From NCBI GenBank assembly GCA_009937635.1, contig JAACFF010000015.1, positions 1 through 36,261 on the forward strand: a DNA stretch of 36,261 nucleotides, written 5' to 3'. A model generated the notes under the pieces. That model was not told the DNA's origin, did no database searches, and saw nothing but the letters and a program-made list of their open reading frames with translations. Each line of letters begins with the position of its first letter. The first letter of the stretch is position 1. The position numbers and the translations under genes are program-made. Positions 24,523-34,900 of this stretch are shown here, one piece after another. The stretch is from Chloroflexota bacterium (lineage in GTDB: Bacteria > Chloroflexota > Anaerolineae > Promineifilales > Promineifilaceae).

Positions 24523-25944
24523 TCAGCGCCTGAAGTTTGCCCCCAGGGTTCTCAAACTCGGGCGCGTTTTTTCCTGATCCAGATCATCCTCGTTAGTCGA
24601 ATCAGTTTGTTGTGAGTAGAGCGGCAGAGTTACGCTAAAGGTCGTACCCTCACCTACTTGGCTTGATACCCGAATGGCCCCACCATGGGCCTGGGCAACC
24701 CACTTAGCAATTGATAAGCCTAAACCAGAACCACCCTGGGCTCTAGTCCGCGCCTTGTCAACGCGATAGAAGCGATCAAATACGTGTGGCAGGTTTTCAG
24801 GTGGAATGCCAATACCTGTATCCGAAACCTCAAAATAGACCCATCCCTCTTTCTTAGAAAGGCTCAGAGTCACCTCACCTCCGGGCGGCGTGTACTTAAC
24901 AGCGTTTTCCACCAGGTTAAGCAGAAGTTGCTTCAGGCGGTCAGCATCACCTAGCACAGTTGCCTGATCGACGGCCGTTAGTTCGATCTGCACAGGCGGT
25001 TCAAGTATTCTCACCTGCCGGTAGACATCGAAAAGGATGTAATCCAGTTCAACCGGCTTTCGCTCTAGCGGCAACCCACCCGAATCAGCCCGAGCCAATA
25101 GCAAAAGATCACCAACCAAGCGTGTCATCCGTTCAATTTCGACCTGAACGGCCGCTAAAGATTGGGGATCAGTCTCGCCCATACGCCTCATCAAATCCAG
25201 ATTACCGCGGATTGTCGTCAACGGTGTTCTCAACTCATGCGAAACGTCCGCAAGCAAGCGCTGCTGCGTACGAAAGAGCCTCTCAAGGCGCTCCAATGTT
25301 TGGTTAAATGCGCGTGCCAGATCCCCGATCTCATCTGGTCGATTGGCATAGGGGACCCGGCGGGAGAGATCGTCTGCCCGCGTGATTTGCCGTGCAGCGG
25401 TTGCCATATCCTCAAGTGGTTTGAAAAGGCCCGGAGTAAGCAACACAGCCACAAAAAGCGAAGCCGTCGCCGCCGCAAACCCCATGAGCAAAGCGGTCAA
25501 AGAGACACGATTCAGCTGCTCATAAGTATCTAATAAGCGAGCAACTTGAAGGTAATAATGCGGGTCCTGTTCGTCCGAGCCAGGCAAAGGAACCGTGTAG
25601 ACCCGCAGCTGTGTGCTCCCATGCCGCACAACGCTCACCGACTCTTCATACGGGCCTGCAGTGGGATCCAATAAATCATTAAACATGGTGAGATTTCGTG
25701 AGCGCGCCACAATCTCACCATTTTCATCAGCTACAATGACCAACGTTGAAGCGGTTTCAAAAGTTTCCAATACCTCAGGCAAAGATCCCGGCTGGACCAC
25801 TTCAGTTGCCAGTGCTTTGAGATCGCCATCTATCTGCGCCAGAATTCGTGAACGCGGCAATTCATAGACAATCACCGCGAACACGATGAACGCCATCGAA
25901 AAGATGATGGTGTAGATGATGAGCAGGCGATTCTGTATTGACAA
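24523..25944 (-). CDS. Sensor histidine kinase with HAMP domain
   Basis: This 473-residue kinase has membrane segments at about 6-28 and 148-170 flanking an extracytoplasmic sensor of about 120 residues, a HAMP domain (172-225), a dimerisation domain with phospho-acceptor His236 in the DVSHELRTPL motif, and an ATPase domain with NLVENAVKYTPPGG, DTGIGIPPENLPHVF and GGSGLGLSIAKW. It is the EnvZ/BaeS-like class IA type. It is transcribed 14 bases after the response regulator gene and is its cognate kinase by position. The stimulus is unknown, but the nearby PspC, PAP2 and envelope genes make cell-envelope sensing plausible. Confidence 0.95.
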   Translation of the reverse strand: MSIQNRLLIIYTIIFSMAFIVFAVIVYELPRSRILAQIDGDLKALATEVVQPGSLPEVLETFETASTLVIVADENGEIVARSRNLTMFNDLLDPTAGPYEESVSVVRHGSTQLRVYTVPLPGSDEQDPHYYLQVARLLDTYEQLNRVSLTALLMGFAAATASLFVAVLLTPGLFKPLEDMATAARQITRADDLSRRVPYANRPDEIGDLARAFNQTLERLERLFRTQQRLLADVSHELRTPLTTIRGNLDLMRRMGETDPQSLAAVQVEIERMTRLVGDLLLLARADSGGLPLERKPVELDYILFDVYRQVRILEPPVQIELTAVDQATVLGDADRLKQLLLNLVENAVKYTPPGGEVTLSLSKKEGWVYFEVSDTGIGIPPENLPHVFDRFYRVDKARTRAQGGSGLGLSIAKWVAQAHGGAIRVSSQVGEGTTFSVTLPLYSQQTDSTNEDDLDQEKTRPSLRTLGANFRR

Positions 25945-25958
25945 AGAAACTAAATCCG

Positions 25959-26642
25959 TTAGACGACAGTTTCGTCTCGCAGAACGTATCCAATACCGCG
26001 CACAGTATGGATCAGGCGCGGCAGGTCATCTTCTTCAGTCTTTTGGCGAAGGTAGCGGACGTACACCTCGATAATGTTACTCTCACCACCAAAATCATAG
26101 TCCCAAACGCGATCAAAGATCACATCACGCGTCAAGACTTGCCTGGGGTGACGCATAAACAACTCTAGTAACTCATACTCTTTGGCCGTTAAATCAAACG
26201 TATGGCCTCCTCGACGGCCCTGTCGTGTTCCTGTATCCAGTTCCAGGTCGGCAAACCGGTACACTTGAGGTTGAGTAGGTTGCGCGCGTCGCAACAGAGC
26301 TCGCACGCGAGCCATAAGTTCATCAAAAGCGAATGGCTTCACCAGATAATCATCAGCGCCTGCGTCCAGGCCCGCAACCCGGTCTTCGATAGCTTCTTTG
26401 GCTGTCAGCATGAGTATCGGAACTTCACTGACCGCGCGCAGACGCCTGCAAACCTCGAGGCCATCAATGCCTGGTAGCATTAAATCAAGCAACACCAGGT
26501 CGGGAGGGTTGTCACGGGCCATTTCCAGACCTGTCTGCCCATCTTCCGCCGCGTCTACTCTATAACCCTCAAAGCTCAGCCCACGTTGCAAAAACTGTCG
26601 AATCCTTTCCTCGTCTTCAATTACCAATATCTTAGCTGACAT
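25959..26642 (-). CDS. OmpR/PhoB-family response regulator
   Basis: This 227-residue regulator has a receiver domain (about 3-115) with phospho-acceptor Asp53 in [11 protein letters not shown], the [10 protein letters not shown] signature lysine, and a winged helix-turn-helix DNA-binding domain (about 128-225) with the [11 protein letters not shown] and VYVRYLRQK blocks. It is the first gene of the two-component operon. Repeats of about 22 bases lie 50-105 bases upstream of its start and are a candidate site for autoregulation. Confidence 0.95.
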   Translation of the reverse strand: MSAKILVIEDEERIRQFLQRGLSFEGYRVDAAEDGQTGLEMARDNPPDLVLLDLMLPGIDGLEVCRRLRAVSEVPILMLTAKEAIEDRVAGLDAGADDYLVKPFAFDELMARVRALLRRAQPTQPQVYRFADLELDTGTRQGRRGGHTFDLTAKEYELLELFMRHPRQVLTRDVIFDRVWDYDFGGESNIIEVYVRYLRQKTEEDDLPRLIHTVRGIGYVLRDETVV

Positions 26643-26692
26643 ATTTTCCCTCCACTAAGCCTGGTCACTTGAGGCACAAACCACGTCGCGCC

Positions 26693-26746
26693 CATCCAAT
26701 ATCAATCTGCCATATCCACAATATCACTCTGTCATGTCCACAATAT
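26693..26746. repeat. Tandem 22-base repeats, candidate operator of the two-component operon
   Basis: CATATCCACAATAT (26711-26724) and CATGTCCACAATAT (26733-26746) differ at one base and are 22 bases apart, two helical turns. A third, degenerate copy (CATCCAATAT...) precedes at about 26693-26710. OmpR-family regulators often bind such in-phase direct repeats. The array lies between the predicted promoter and the response-regulator start codon. Confidence 0.55.
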
Positions 26747-26800
26747 GTAGCATTCAGCTTTCCGTACGCATGCACGGTACCAGGCTCTCTCATTAGACCG

Positions 26801-26828
26801 ATTATAATCAGCCTATGCGAGGACGCAA
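26801..26828 (-). promoter_or_regulatory. Putative promoter of the response regulator operon
   Basis: On the minus strand TTGCGT (26828-26823) is followed after 16 bases by TATAAT (26806-26801). Transcription would start about 50 bases ahead of the 22-base repeat array and run into the response regulator gene. The same TTGCGT box appears before the NfeD gene. Confidence 0.45.
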
Positions 26829-26838
26829 TAAGACCTCA

Positions 26839-26868
26839 TTGACTGATCTGTTACTTTAGCGCTAGAAT
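26839..26868 (+). promoter_or_regulatory. Putative promoter of the PAP2 gene
   Basis: TTGACT (26839-26844) and TAGAAT (26863-26868) are separated by 18 bases and lie 78 bases before the chosen start codon. Together with the leftward promoter and the repeats this accounts for the 303-base divergent gap 26643-26945. Confidence 0.5.
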
Positions 26869-26945
26869 CTAGTCTAGGAAGAGGATAATTCGATGTGCGG
26901 CTCCCTCCGCACGAAGATCAAGCGAAAACACATAAGGAGATGAGG

Positions 26946-27935
26946 ATGGACTCTCTATATGGGTTCAGTCTCGATTTGATACGTTGGCTGCAAGAGAATT
27001 ACCCCCAGCTCGAGGGCTTCTTTAAGCTAGTCAGTGGCCTGGGCACATTGGAATTCTATCTGGCCATTCTCCCACTTATATACTGGACAATAAACAAACG
27101 ACTTGGTACGGTGTTAGGTCTTGCCCTTTTTATATCTGTGAGCGTCAACACGATTCTTAAGCAAGCATTTCGGGGACCACGGCCGTTCTGGCTTGATCCT
27201 AGCCTTGGCCTTCTCAAAACTGGAGGATACGGCATTCCCAGCGGACATACACAAAACGCGACCGCCTTATTCCTACTTGTTGCCGGCTGGTATAGCAGAA
27301 CATGGGGCTGGCTGCTTGCCGTACTATTGATTTTCCTCATGGGCCTTAGCCGCATCTATTTGGGGGATCACTTTCTAAGCGATGTTATCGCCGGCTTTCT
27401 TTTAGGCCTGCTCTTGCTACTGGGATATTGGATTTGGCAACGCTATGTCGCCTTCCGCCTCTCCAAACGTATTTTAGGGCAGCGATTGCTGATCGCCATT
27501 TTCATAACCTTGGGGATCGCATTGGCGTACGTGTCAGTTCTGTTTGTGATTGGCGCTCCGGACCTCACAGTCCCCTGGTCCGAGCACATCCCTGAGGCGG
27601 AACTGTCAAGCAAAACCGAAATGGCCACGGCCGTCGGTGCATTGCTCGGCTTCAGCATCGGCATCGTTTTAGAAGGCAGCCGCGTGCGTTTCCGCTCTGA
27701 CGGTCCTATTAGCAAACGTGTGGCCCGGTACCTCCTTGGTATCGTTGTCACGGTTGTCATCTGGCGGGGGCTGGGCCTACTTTTCCCTGATGAACCCTTG
27801 TGGCTAGCCATTCCCCTACGCATCTTCCTTTTTACACTTGTTGCGCTTTGGGCGAGCTACTACGCTCCGGCCGTGTTCGTACGTCTCAGATTGGCAGATG
27901 CCGATCCGCCACCGGAAATTAATCTCAAACTTTAA
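26946..27935 (+). CDS. PAP2-family membrane phosphatase
   Basis: With ATG at 26946 the protein has 329 residues. The PAP2 active site is complete: K72 and RP at 79-80 (KxxxxxxRP), PSGH at 98-101 and SR...H142...D146 (SRxxxxxHxxxD). Six hydrophobic segments make the core (about 1-175) and a further set of four follows (about 185-320), an extension of unknown role. It dephosphorylates a lipid phosphate such as phosphatidate or undecaprenyl diphosphate, at the outer membrane face; which one cannot be told. AAGGAG at 26934-26939 supports this start over the upstream in-frame codons. Confidence 0.9.
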   Translation: MDSLYGFSLDLIRWLQENYPQLEGFFKLVSGLGTLEFYLAILPLIYWTINKRLGTVLGLALFISVSVNTILKQAFRGPRPFWLDPSLGLLKTGGYGIPSGHTQNATALFLLVAGWYSRTWGWLLAVLLIFLMGLSRIYLGDHFLSDVIAGFLLGLLLLLGYWIWQRYVAFRLSKRILGQRLLIAIFITLGIALAYVSVLFVIGAPDLTVPWSEHIPEAELSSKTEMATAVGALLGFSIGIVLEGSRVRFRSDGPISKRVARYLLGIVVTVVIWRGLGLLFPDEPLWLAIPLRIFLFTLVALWASYYAPAVFVRLRLADADPPPEINLKL

Positions 27936-28011
27936 CGATAATCCAGTACGGGAATCAGTTAGGGAGCGACCCTTAGCTTCGATCCCATCACGTTGCTTCA
28001 ACCACGTCTTT

Positions 28012-28788
28012 CTACTGTAAAATCGGACGAGCAATGATCAACAACCGGTCGCTGTTCTCATCAAAGGGAGATCCATCATAATCGCCCATCATTTGCCCCA
28101 GCTTGAAGCCATTTTGTCGCAAAAGCAATTCCAATTGATGCGGATATTGGTACCAATAATCGATATCTACGGTGGAGCGAGTCGGACTTTGTTCAGTACC
28201 AGTTACAGTTTCAAATATCCAGGTAGTATGCAGGCATTGCTTTGCGAGCTCTAATCGCGAATGGCTCAGTTGGTGGATCGTTTCTCCCGAATCAGGATCA
28301 ACAATACTGTTCTCCAGTGATGGCTTGACGTCGTACACCGCTCCTTCTATGGCATAGGGGCTGGCCATGTCAAGGTATAAATGGCCATCATTGTCAATAT
28401 GGCGCCGGGCACCGCGAAACACTTGTCCAATCTCACCCGGTTGAAAATGGAGCAAGGTATTATACGGTACCAGGATTAAAGCGTGCGGGTTGTATTCACC
28501 AAGCAGCGACAACCGCCTGATGTCTGCTTCGATTAGGGTGACCCGCTCTTGTACCGCTGACGATTCCCGGTCAAGGCGCTGGCGCGCGCGCCGCAGCATG
28601 GCTGGCGCATTATCGACGCCGGTCACAAGATAACCAGCACGGGCCAAAGGAACAAGAAGACGTCCAGTCCCGCTGCCCAGCTCCAAGATAGGCCCTCCTT
28701 TCAAAGCGGCCAGTCTCAAGATCAGGTTCAGATCCATCGTGAGGGATTTGTGGATCAGATCATAATAGCCGGCAAGCTTTTCGTACAT
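28012..28788 (-). CDS. Class I SAM-dependent methyltransferase
   Basis: This 258-residue cytoplasmic protein shows motif I LELGSGTGRLLVPLA (about 35-49), the acidic TGVDNAPAML strand end and the EADIRR and LILVPYNTL motifs of small-molecule methyltransferases. The substrate is not recognisable. The ribosome site is weak. It lies 61 bases after the crotonase gene on the same strand and faces the PAP2 gene convergently; no terminator is obvious in the 76-base gap between them. Confidence 0.85.
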   Translation of the reverse strand: MYEKLAGYYDLIHKSLTMDLNLILRLAALKGGPILELGSGTGRLLVPLARAGYLVTGVDNAPAMLRRARQRLDRESSAVQERVTLIEADIRRLSLLGEYNPHALILVPYNTLLHFQPGEIGQVFRGARRHIDNDGHLYLDMASPYAIEGAVYDVKPSLENSIVDPDSGETIHQLSHSRLELAKQCLHTTWIFETVTGTEQSPTRSTVDIDYWYQYPHQLELLLRQNGFKLGQMMGDYDGSPFDENSDRLLIIARPILQ

Positions 28789-28849
28789 AAATCCAAAGGA
28801 GATTGGCGTTTACTTCTCACGCGTAATACTTGGCTCGCGGTCGCCAGTA

Positions 28850-29644
28850 CTAATTAAAGAGCGGCCGGCGCTTTTCAACAAAGGCGTCCAGCGCCTCCTT
28901 ATGATCGGACGTTTCCCAAAGGTCGATGAACAGCTCCGTTTCCAACCGGCCATATCCATTGAAAGATAAGTGGCCGGCAGCATAGACCAGTTTTTTCGTC
29001 GCCGCCAATGCTTCACGAGGTAGTGCGACCAATTCATAAGCCCAATCGCGCGCTGCCTCGACCACATCTTTTTCATCCGGCACAATTCGGTGTATCAATC
29101 CCAATTGACTGGCTTCCTTTGCGCTAAATAGGCGACCTGTTAGCAACAATTCCAAAGCCCGACTTTGCCCTACCAAACGCACCAAGCGACCGGTGCCACC
29201 CCATCCAGTCGTCAGGCTATTATGGATTTGAGCGAAACTAAATCGCACATGGTTTCCGGATAGACGCAGGTCGCATGCAGTCACGATTTCGCATCCACCA
29301 CCAAGGGCATCTCCATTGACGGCAGCGATAACCGGGAAAGGGAGCTCCTGCACACGGGCAAGCGCTTCACTCATTACGCGGTTAAGCCGTTCTCCTGCTG
29401 CGCGATCCGGGTGCTGCGACAATTCTTTAAGATCGCCTCCCGATACAAAGGCGCGATCACCTGATCCGGTGATGATCAACACCCTGACCGAACTATCCGA
29501 GGCCACGGCCGTTATCAAATCAACAAATTTCTCCTGGGCAGCCCAGTTAAGCGCATTGCGTGCTTGCGGACGGTTGACCTGTAATACAGCCACGCCACAA
29601 TCTTCAACCTGAAACAAAACAACATCTTCGTGGGCATCTCTCAT
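28850..29644 (-). CDS. Crotonase-family (enoyl-CoA hydratase/isomerase-like) protein
   Basis: This 264-residue protein has the crotonase oxyanion-hole stretches (SGGDLKEL near 68-75 and ALGGGCEI near 113-120). The first catalytic Glu of hydratases aligns with Glu119. The second, normally in a PE motif, aligns with Gln139 in FAQIHNSLTTGWGGTGRL. The TGWGG block resembles that of decarboxylases such as ECHDC1 more than that of hydratases. It may therefore be a decarboxylase, isomerase or other crotonase activity on an acyl-CoA. No fatty-acid gene is adjacent, although a biotin carrier occurs at 15315. Confidence 0.88.
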   Translation of the reverse strand: MRDAHEDVVLFQVEDCGVAVLQVNRPQARNALNWAAQEKFVDLITAVASDSSVRVLIITGSGDRAFVSGGDLKELSQHPDRAAGERLNRVMSEALARVQELPFPVIAAVNGDALGGGCEIVTACDLRLSGNHVRFSFAQIHNSLTTGWGGTGRLVRLVGQSRALELLLTGRLFSAKEASQLGLIHRIVPDEKDVVEAARDWAYELVALPREALAATKKLVYAAGHLSFNGYGRLETELFIDLWETSDHKEALDAFVEKRRPLFN

Positions 29645-29729
29645 ATATCAAAGTGTAACAGAATCATGTCTGCTGGCGAACACCAATACCCCAATGCAAT
29701 CGTTCCAGATTATGCTAGAATCCACACTT

Positions 29730-30954
29730 ATGAGTGAACGTGCATACTATGAAGATTCCTATACAAATAGGTTTAAGGCCGTTGTGATTGAACGCCTCGT
29801 CCATGACGGCCGTCCGGCTCTGATTCTCGATCGTACTTATTTCTACCCGACTTCAGGGGGCCAACCTTGTGATCTAGGGAAAATGAATGACGTCTCTGTT
29901 GTCGACGTCCTAGTGCATCCCCAGAACGGTGATGTACTGCACATATTGGAAAACGAAGTGAGCGCAGATCAGGTAAAAGCCGTGATCGATTGGCAGCGTC
30001 GTTTTGATCACATGCAACATCACACGGGGCAACACATACTGTCACAGGCGTTTGTCCAAATCGCGGCTGCTGAAACCGTCGGATTCCATTTAAGTCCTTC
30101 GTCGGTGACTATCGATCTCGACAAGAACAGCCTGTCGCAGGCGCAGAGAGAGGAAGCGGAACAACTAGCCAATGAGATCATATGGCAGAACAGGCCAGTG
30201 AAAGCGCGTACAGTGAATCAGAAGGAAATTCAGTCGCTGCCTTTGCGTAAAATTCCTCCAGCAAGAGACGGCCGGTTACGCTTAATAGAGATTGCTGACT
30301 TTGATCTGACGGCCTGTGGTGGTACACATGTGGCGCGGACAGGTGAAATTGGTCTGTTGAAAATCATCAAGCAAGAAAAGCGTGGCGAAAAGCTGCGTAT
30401 TGAATTTCGTTGCGGACACAGGGCATTGTTGGACTACCAGCAAAAACATCAAATCGTGACCCAACTGACCACGCAGCTCACGACCGGGGCAAACGAACTC
30501 AGCACAGCCGTGGTACGCTTGCAAGCAGACAACAAGCAATCACATCGCCAGCTAAAAAAGACAGCAAGGAGAGCTGGATCGCCTGGAAGCACAACAACTC
30601 ATTAGCCAAGGCCAACGCCAAGGAAATACTATCCTTGTCACCCATGTTTTTGCCGAACGCGATCCAAAGCAGGTTCGGGCAATTGGCAACCAACTTATCC
30701 GTTTTGATGGGATTGTTGCCCTTTTGGCTGTTGCCGGCAACCGGTCACAGTTAATCTTCTGCAAGTCGGAAAGCGCGCCGGGAGAAATGAACATACTTTT
30801 GCGGATTGCCTTACGTGAGATCGGTTCCCAATCTGGAGGCGGAAGCAGTACTTTCGCCCAGGGAGTTGGTCCACCTGCAAACGTCGACGATGTCCAGCTC
30901 GCTGTTGATGCCGCTAAAATGGCTCTACTGGAGGAAATACAGGGCTTGATATAA
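29730..30954 (+). CDS. AlaX-type alanyl-tRNA editing protein, frame broken by one base
   Basis: The protein hydrolyses mischarged Ser- or Gly-tRNA(Ala). The editing domain shows FYPTSGGQPCD (38-48), HHTGQH (97-102) and CGGTH (196-200), the zinc ligands. From ATG 29730 the frame runs 278 codons until the A-run at 30554-30559; the original frame then stops at 30603-30605. The next frame continues without a stop from 30556 to 30954 as RQQGELDRLEAQQL... and carries a DHHA1-like end (GSQSGGGSSTFAQGVG). Removing one A from the six-A run restores a 407-residue AlaX-L-type protein. The break is likely an assembly error or a recent mutation. An upstream ATG at 29694 exists, but family starts begin with MSERxYYxDS. 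Confidence 0.75.
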
Positions 30955-31009
30955 AATGGAGCGGCGTGTAACCGGGCTTGATCAGTTGGAGAGATGAGGA
31001 AAGGAAAAA

Positions 31010-31723
31010 ATGCGGCGACAGAATCCGCGGGCTGTGCAGGCCCTGCAATCAGTACCGTTTTTCAGCAAACTTAACCAGGAAGAGGTCTCCGAACTGGCCG
31101 ACCGGCTGGTGATGCGACGATTCGGCCCAGGTCAGGTTATTTTCCACCATGGCGATCCTGGCGGGTTGCTATACATCATCAGCCTCGGCAAAGTAAAGAT
31201 AACCCACTCTACCCCTGAAGGGCAAGAAGCATTGCTGGCCATCCTTGGCAACGGAGATTTTTTTGGCGAACTTGCCCTACTAGACGATTCGCCCCGGTCG
31301 GCAACGGCTGAATCCTTAGAATCGACTGAGACATTAACATTGCATAGAGCGGATTTTCGGCGGTTTATCAACAGCAATCCCGATTTCGCCATGCACGTGC
31401 TACAGTCCATGGCCCGCCACATTCGCCGCCTCAATAGCCAGCTAAGCGACATCTTTTTCCTCGACCTGCCCGGTCGCCTGGCACGTACATTACTTCGCCT
31501 GGCTGATGAACACGGACAGCCGGTTGAAGACGGCGTTTTAATCGACCTTTCTCTTACGCAAACAGATTTAGCCGAGATGACCGGGGCAACACGGGTCAGC
31601 ATCAACAAGGCGCTTGGCCGCTTTCGGCGCGCCGGTTGGGTAAGAGCAAAAGGACGTCGCTTCACCATCCTGGATTGGGATGCTTTGGAGAATCTAATCC
31701 AGGTATCAGGTGGCTCTATCTAA
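31010..31723 (+). CDS. Crp/Fnr-family transcriptional regulator
   Basis: This 237-residue regulator has a cyclic-nucleotide-binding domain (about 10-130) with the GDFFGELALLDDSPRSATAES phosphate-binding cassette, a long dimerisation helix (about 130-155) and a winged helix-turn-helix (about 165-225, SLTQTDLAEMTGATRVSINKALGRF). It has no cysteines at all, so it is not an iron-sulfur oxygen sensor; the GEL and R...A pattern of the cassette would suit cAMP or another cyclic nucleotide. GAGGAAAGG precedes the ATG. Its targets are unknown. Confidence 0.92.
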   Translation: MRRQNPRAVQALQSVPFFSKLNQEEVSELADRLVMRRFGPGQVIFHHGDPGGLLYIISLGKVKITHSTPEGQEALLAILGNGDFFGELALLDDSPRSATAESLESTETLTLHRADFRRFINSNPDFAMHVLQSMARHIRRLNSQLSDIFFLDLPGRLARTLLRLADEHGQPVEDGVLIDLSLTQTDLAEMTGATRVSINKALGRFRRAGWVRAKGRRFTILDWDALENLIQVSGGSI

Positions 31724-31956
31724 CGACTAACGTCCTAATCATCACCTTTAGTTGACCCACGCCAGAACCCCTTCCGTTTCCATTTACAATCCTTCACTAG
31801 CCGTTAGAGTCACTCGGCATAGCACTGCAAGTTGGCTAGAATCTGGATTTTGGCAGGTTCTCAGGGCACGTCGATAATGTTTTGCTACGCCAGAACGACT
31901 GTTCATGTGTATAAATTTACGTGACGTGATACCTTCGGCCAACATGATAGGCATCG
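31724..31956. other. Intergenic region before the GT39/DUF2298 gene
   Basis: No gene, hairpin with T-tail or RNA is seen. The ribosome site for the gene at 31957 is weak (AGG at 31948-31950). Confidence 0.5.
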
Positions 31957-34900
31957 ATGAGCGAGGAAGAAGAACTTAGCATACACACAGCAGCCGCAAG
32001 AGACGGACTGGCTGATCATCAGAGCGATCAGCGGGATTCTCATTCTCGGTACAGTTGGGAAGCTGTTTCCATTTTACTGCTTATCGTGGTTCTCCTCATC
32101 GGCGCCTATTTTCGTTTCACTGGTCTTAATTGGGATGGAAACCATCACCTCCATCCTGACGAACGCTTTCTGACCATCGTCGCCAGTTCGCTCCAGACTG
32201 TCTCGGATCCCCTCAGTTATTTGCGCACCTCTGATTCGCCCCTAAACCCATACAATATCGGTCAGACCTTTTATGTTTACGGCAACTTCCCCATGACCGT
32301 TACACGATACGTGGCTGAATGGGCGGACAGCATTTGTTCTTTCCTTTCACTTACCGGCGTTGACCTTGCTCACTGTAAGAATGCCTATGCGGTCTATGAT
32401 GGCGTTCATCTCTTAGGCCGCTTTCTCTCCGGGCTAATGGACCTCGTGTCCATTTTATTTACTTTCCTTATGGGCCGTCGCTTGTACGATTGGCGCACCG
32501 GGTTGCTGGCCGCTCTGCTCTTGGCGTTGGCTGTGATGCCTATACAACAGTCCCACTTCTTCACAATGGACAACTGGGCGGCAGCGTTGACAACTATGAC
32601 ATTATATGCGGCCGTGCGGGCAGCATCATTGGGCGATGCCAGGCCTCTCTGGCAGGTACGGTGGTACGGTCTGTTTGGTCTGGGGCTGGGATTGGCGACC
32701 GCGTCGCGGGTCAATGTTGCCCCCTTAGCACTGATGATAGGGGTTAGCGCCATGATCTGGCTTTTGCGTCGCAATAACGCAATAGTCCCCAGCCTGGAAA
32801 ACCTGGGGAATTTGGGTGGTTTGGACTTTCAAAGGGTTCTCGCGGGAATCGCCTTGGCCGCGATCGTTTCTATCATCACCTTCCGCTTGGCGCAGCCGTA
32901 TGCGTTTACGGATATGGTCCTGGCCAAAGAACAACACCTTGCACAAACGGGTCAGGAGCCTGGCGCAATTGAATTAGCCGTTCGCTCTCTTGTTGGGTTT
33001 AATTCGCAGTGGCTGTCCAATATGGACGAGATCCAACGCTTGCAAGCGCCTAAGGCTTCCTTCCCGCCTGCATTGCAGTGGACGGATCGGGCTCCGATCC
33101 TTTTCCCCTTGACCAATATGATTCTGTATGGCATGGGCCTCACGGCAGGAGTGGCAGCCTTGTTAGGATTCATGTGGGCCTTATGGCGATCGGTCCGTTT
33201 CCGCAGCGATTGGATGAGCCACGCCATTCCTGTTATTTGGTCTGGCTTCTACTTTCTGTTCATGGGCACACGGTGGGTAAAATCGGTACGTTACTTCTTG
33301 CCTATCTATCCGGTGCTGATGCTGTTGGCTGCATGGGCCTTGATTGCTCTGTGGGATCGGGCCAGGAAGAGTGAATCACGTTCGCACAGCGGTCGCGCAG
33401 CAACATCGCGATTCGTAAAACAGGCGCTTGCAGGGCTCCTGATTTTTGCGGTAGTTATACCCAGTTTTCTTTGGGCCAAAACTTTTGTCAGCATTTACCA
33501 GCGTCCAGTTACTCGTGTTGCAGCTTCGGATTGGATTTTCGAAAATGTTCCTAGCGGAGCTACTTTGCAATACGAAGTAAATGGCGAATTGCGTGAACAC
33601 AATCTGCCGTTAAAGGAATTTTTATTCTTGCCAGATGAAATTCCCCTTACGCTCTCCTTCACTATGCCAGAAGATGGCACGATCACGGCTGTGCGCTTCA
33701 ACTATCTGACGGACCCCGACCACGTTAGGAGCGGCGCTGACGATGGTGAGACCTTGCGGCTTCGTTTCAACGGTGAGGAAATTGAAGAGCAAAAACTCAA
33801 TCTGAACGACCAGCGTCAGTCTGTACGCATAAGTCTTCCGCCCACGCAAGCGCCGGCCGGCATGAAGCAAGAGATGGTCGTAGAACTTGGCCAAGGAGGT
33901 CCAATCCATGCTGGAACGAGCATTCTCGCCAATGAACACTGGGATGACCTCCTGCCTGTGTCCACTGGTTCCCGTATCGCCTACGGCAGGTACTATAAAG
34001 AAGTAATCGGTGGGCAGAGGCCCGTCACCCACCCCGACAGCGCACTAAAAATGCGAGAGATGATCTCCTGGCTTGACGAAGCGGACTACATCATGCTCAG
34101 CAGCCAGCGTGCTCTTTGGCACCTTCCCAGACTGCCGCTAGCTTATCCTCTCATGTTACGCTACTATGAAGCCCTATTTGACGGGGACTTGGGCTTCGAA
34201 CTGGCCCATCAGGAACATGCAGACCTGCGCATCGGCCCTCTGCATATCAGTGATACCACCGGTCAGGTAAAATGGGCTACAGCACCAGATGTTGGCTGGC
34301 CACCGCCTGGCGAATTAGCTGCTGAAGAAGCCTTCAGTGTTTATGATCATCCGCCAGTGTGGATCTTTAGAAAAACCAAAAACTACAGTCACGACAACAC
34401 GGTCAGATTGCTGAGCAACGTCGATCTCAGCCAGGTGATTGCCATGAATCCTCTGGAGGCAACCCAGGCGCCTAATGGATTGTTGCTATCTGAAGAAGAC
34501 CAGCTAGCACAGCGGTCCAACGGCACATTTAGCTCTGTCTTTGATGTGGATGGCGTATTCTCGAGACAACCTCTGCTTGCCGCCGTAGCATGGTGGTTGG
34601 CAGTGATCCTGCTTGGCTGGTTGGCTTTCCCCCTTACTTTTGTAACTTTACGCGGTCTGCCAGATCGAGGCTATGCGCTGGCCCGAATCCTGTCCTTGTT
34701 AGTCATATCGTACTTGGCATGGCTGCTGGCCAGTTTGAAATGGCTTCCCTTTACCAGTGTAACTTTGTGGCTGGCAATTCTATCACTCGGTCTCGTCAGT
34801 CTCGTTATTATCTTGCGCCGGCGCCGAGAAATCGTCGCCTTCGTGCGACTCAATCTGGGTGTTTTATTGCTCATTGAACTGCTGGGTGTGTTTCTATTTG

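Noticed and set aside
30552-30754. Programmed -1 frameshifting at A_AAA_AAG in the AlaX gene
   Set aside because: The heptamer is in the right phase, but the -1 frame stops at 30754 without the DHHA1 part, which is in the +1 frame.
31132-31668. 178-codon minus-strand ORF opposite the Crp/Fnr gene
   Set aside because: Lies antisense to a well-recognised regulator, Arg/Ser-rich shadow composition, no ribosome site or family.
32406-34032. Several minus-strand ORFs of 60-136 codons opposite the GT39/DUF2298 gene
   Set aside because: The plus strand is one continuous open frame with a recognised family; these are its shadows.
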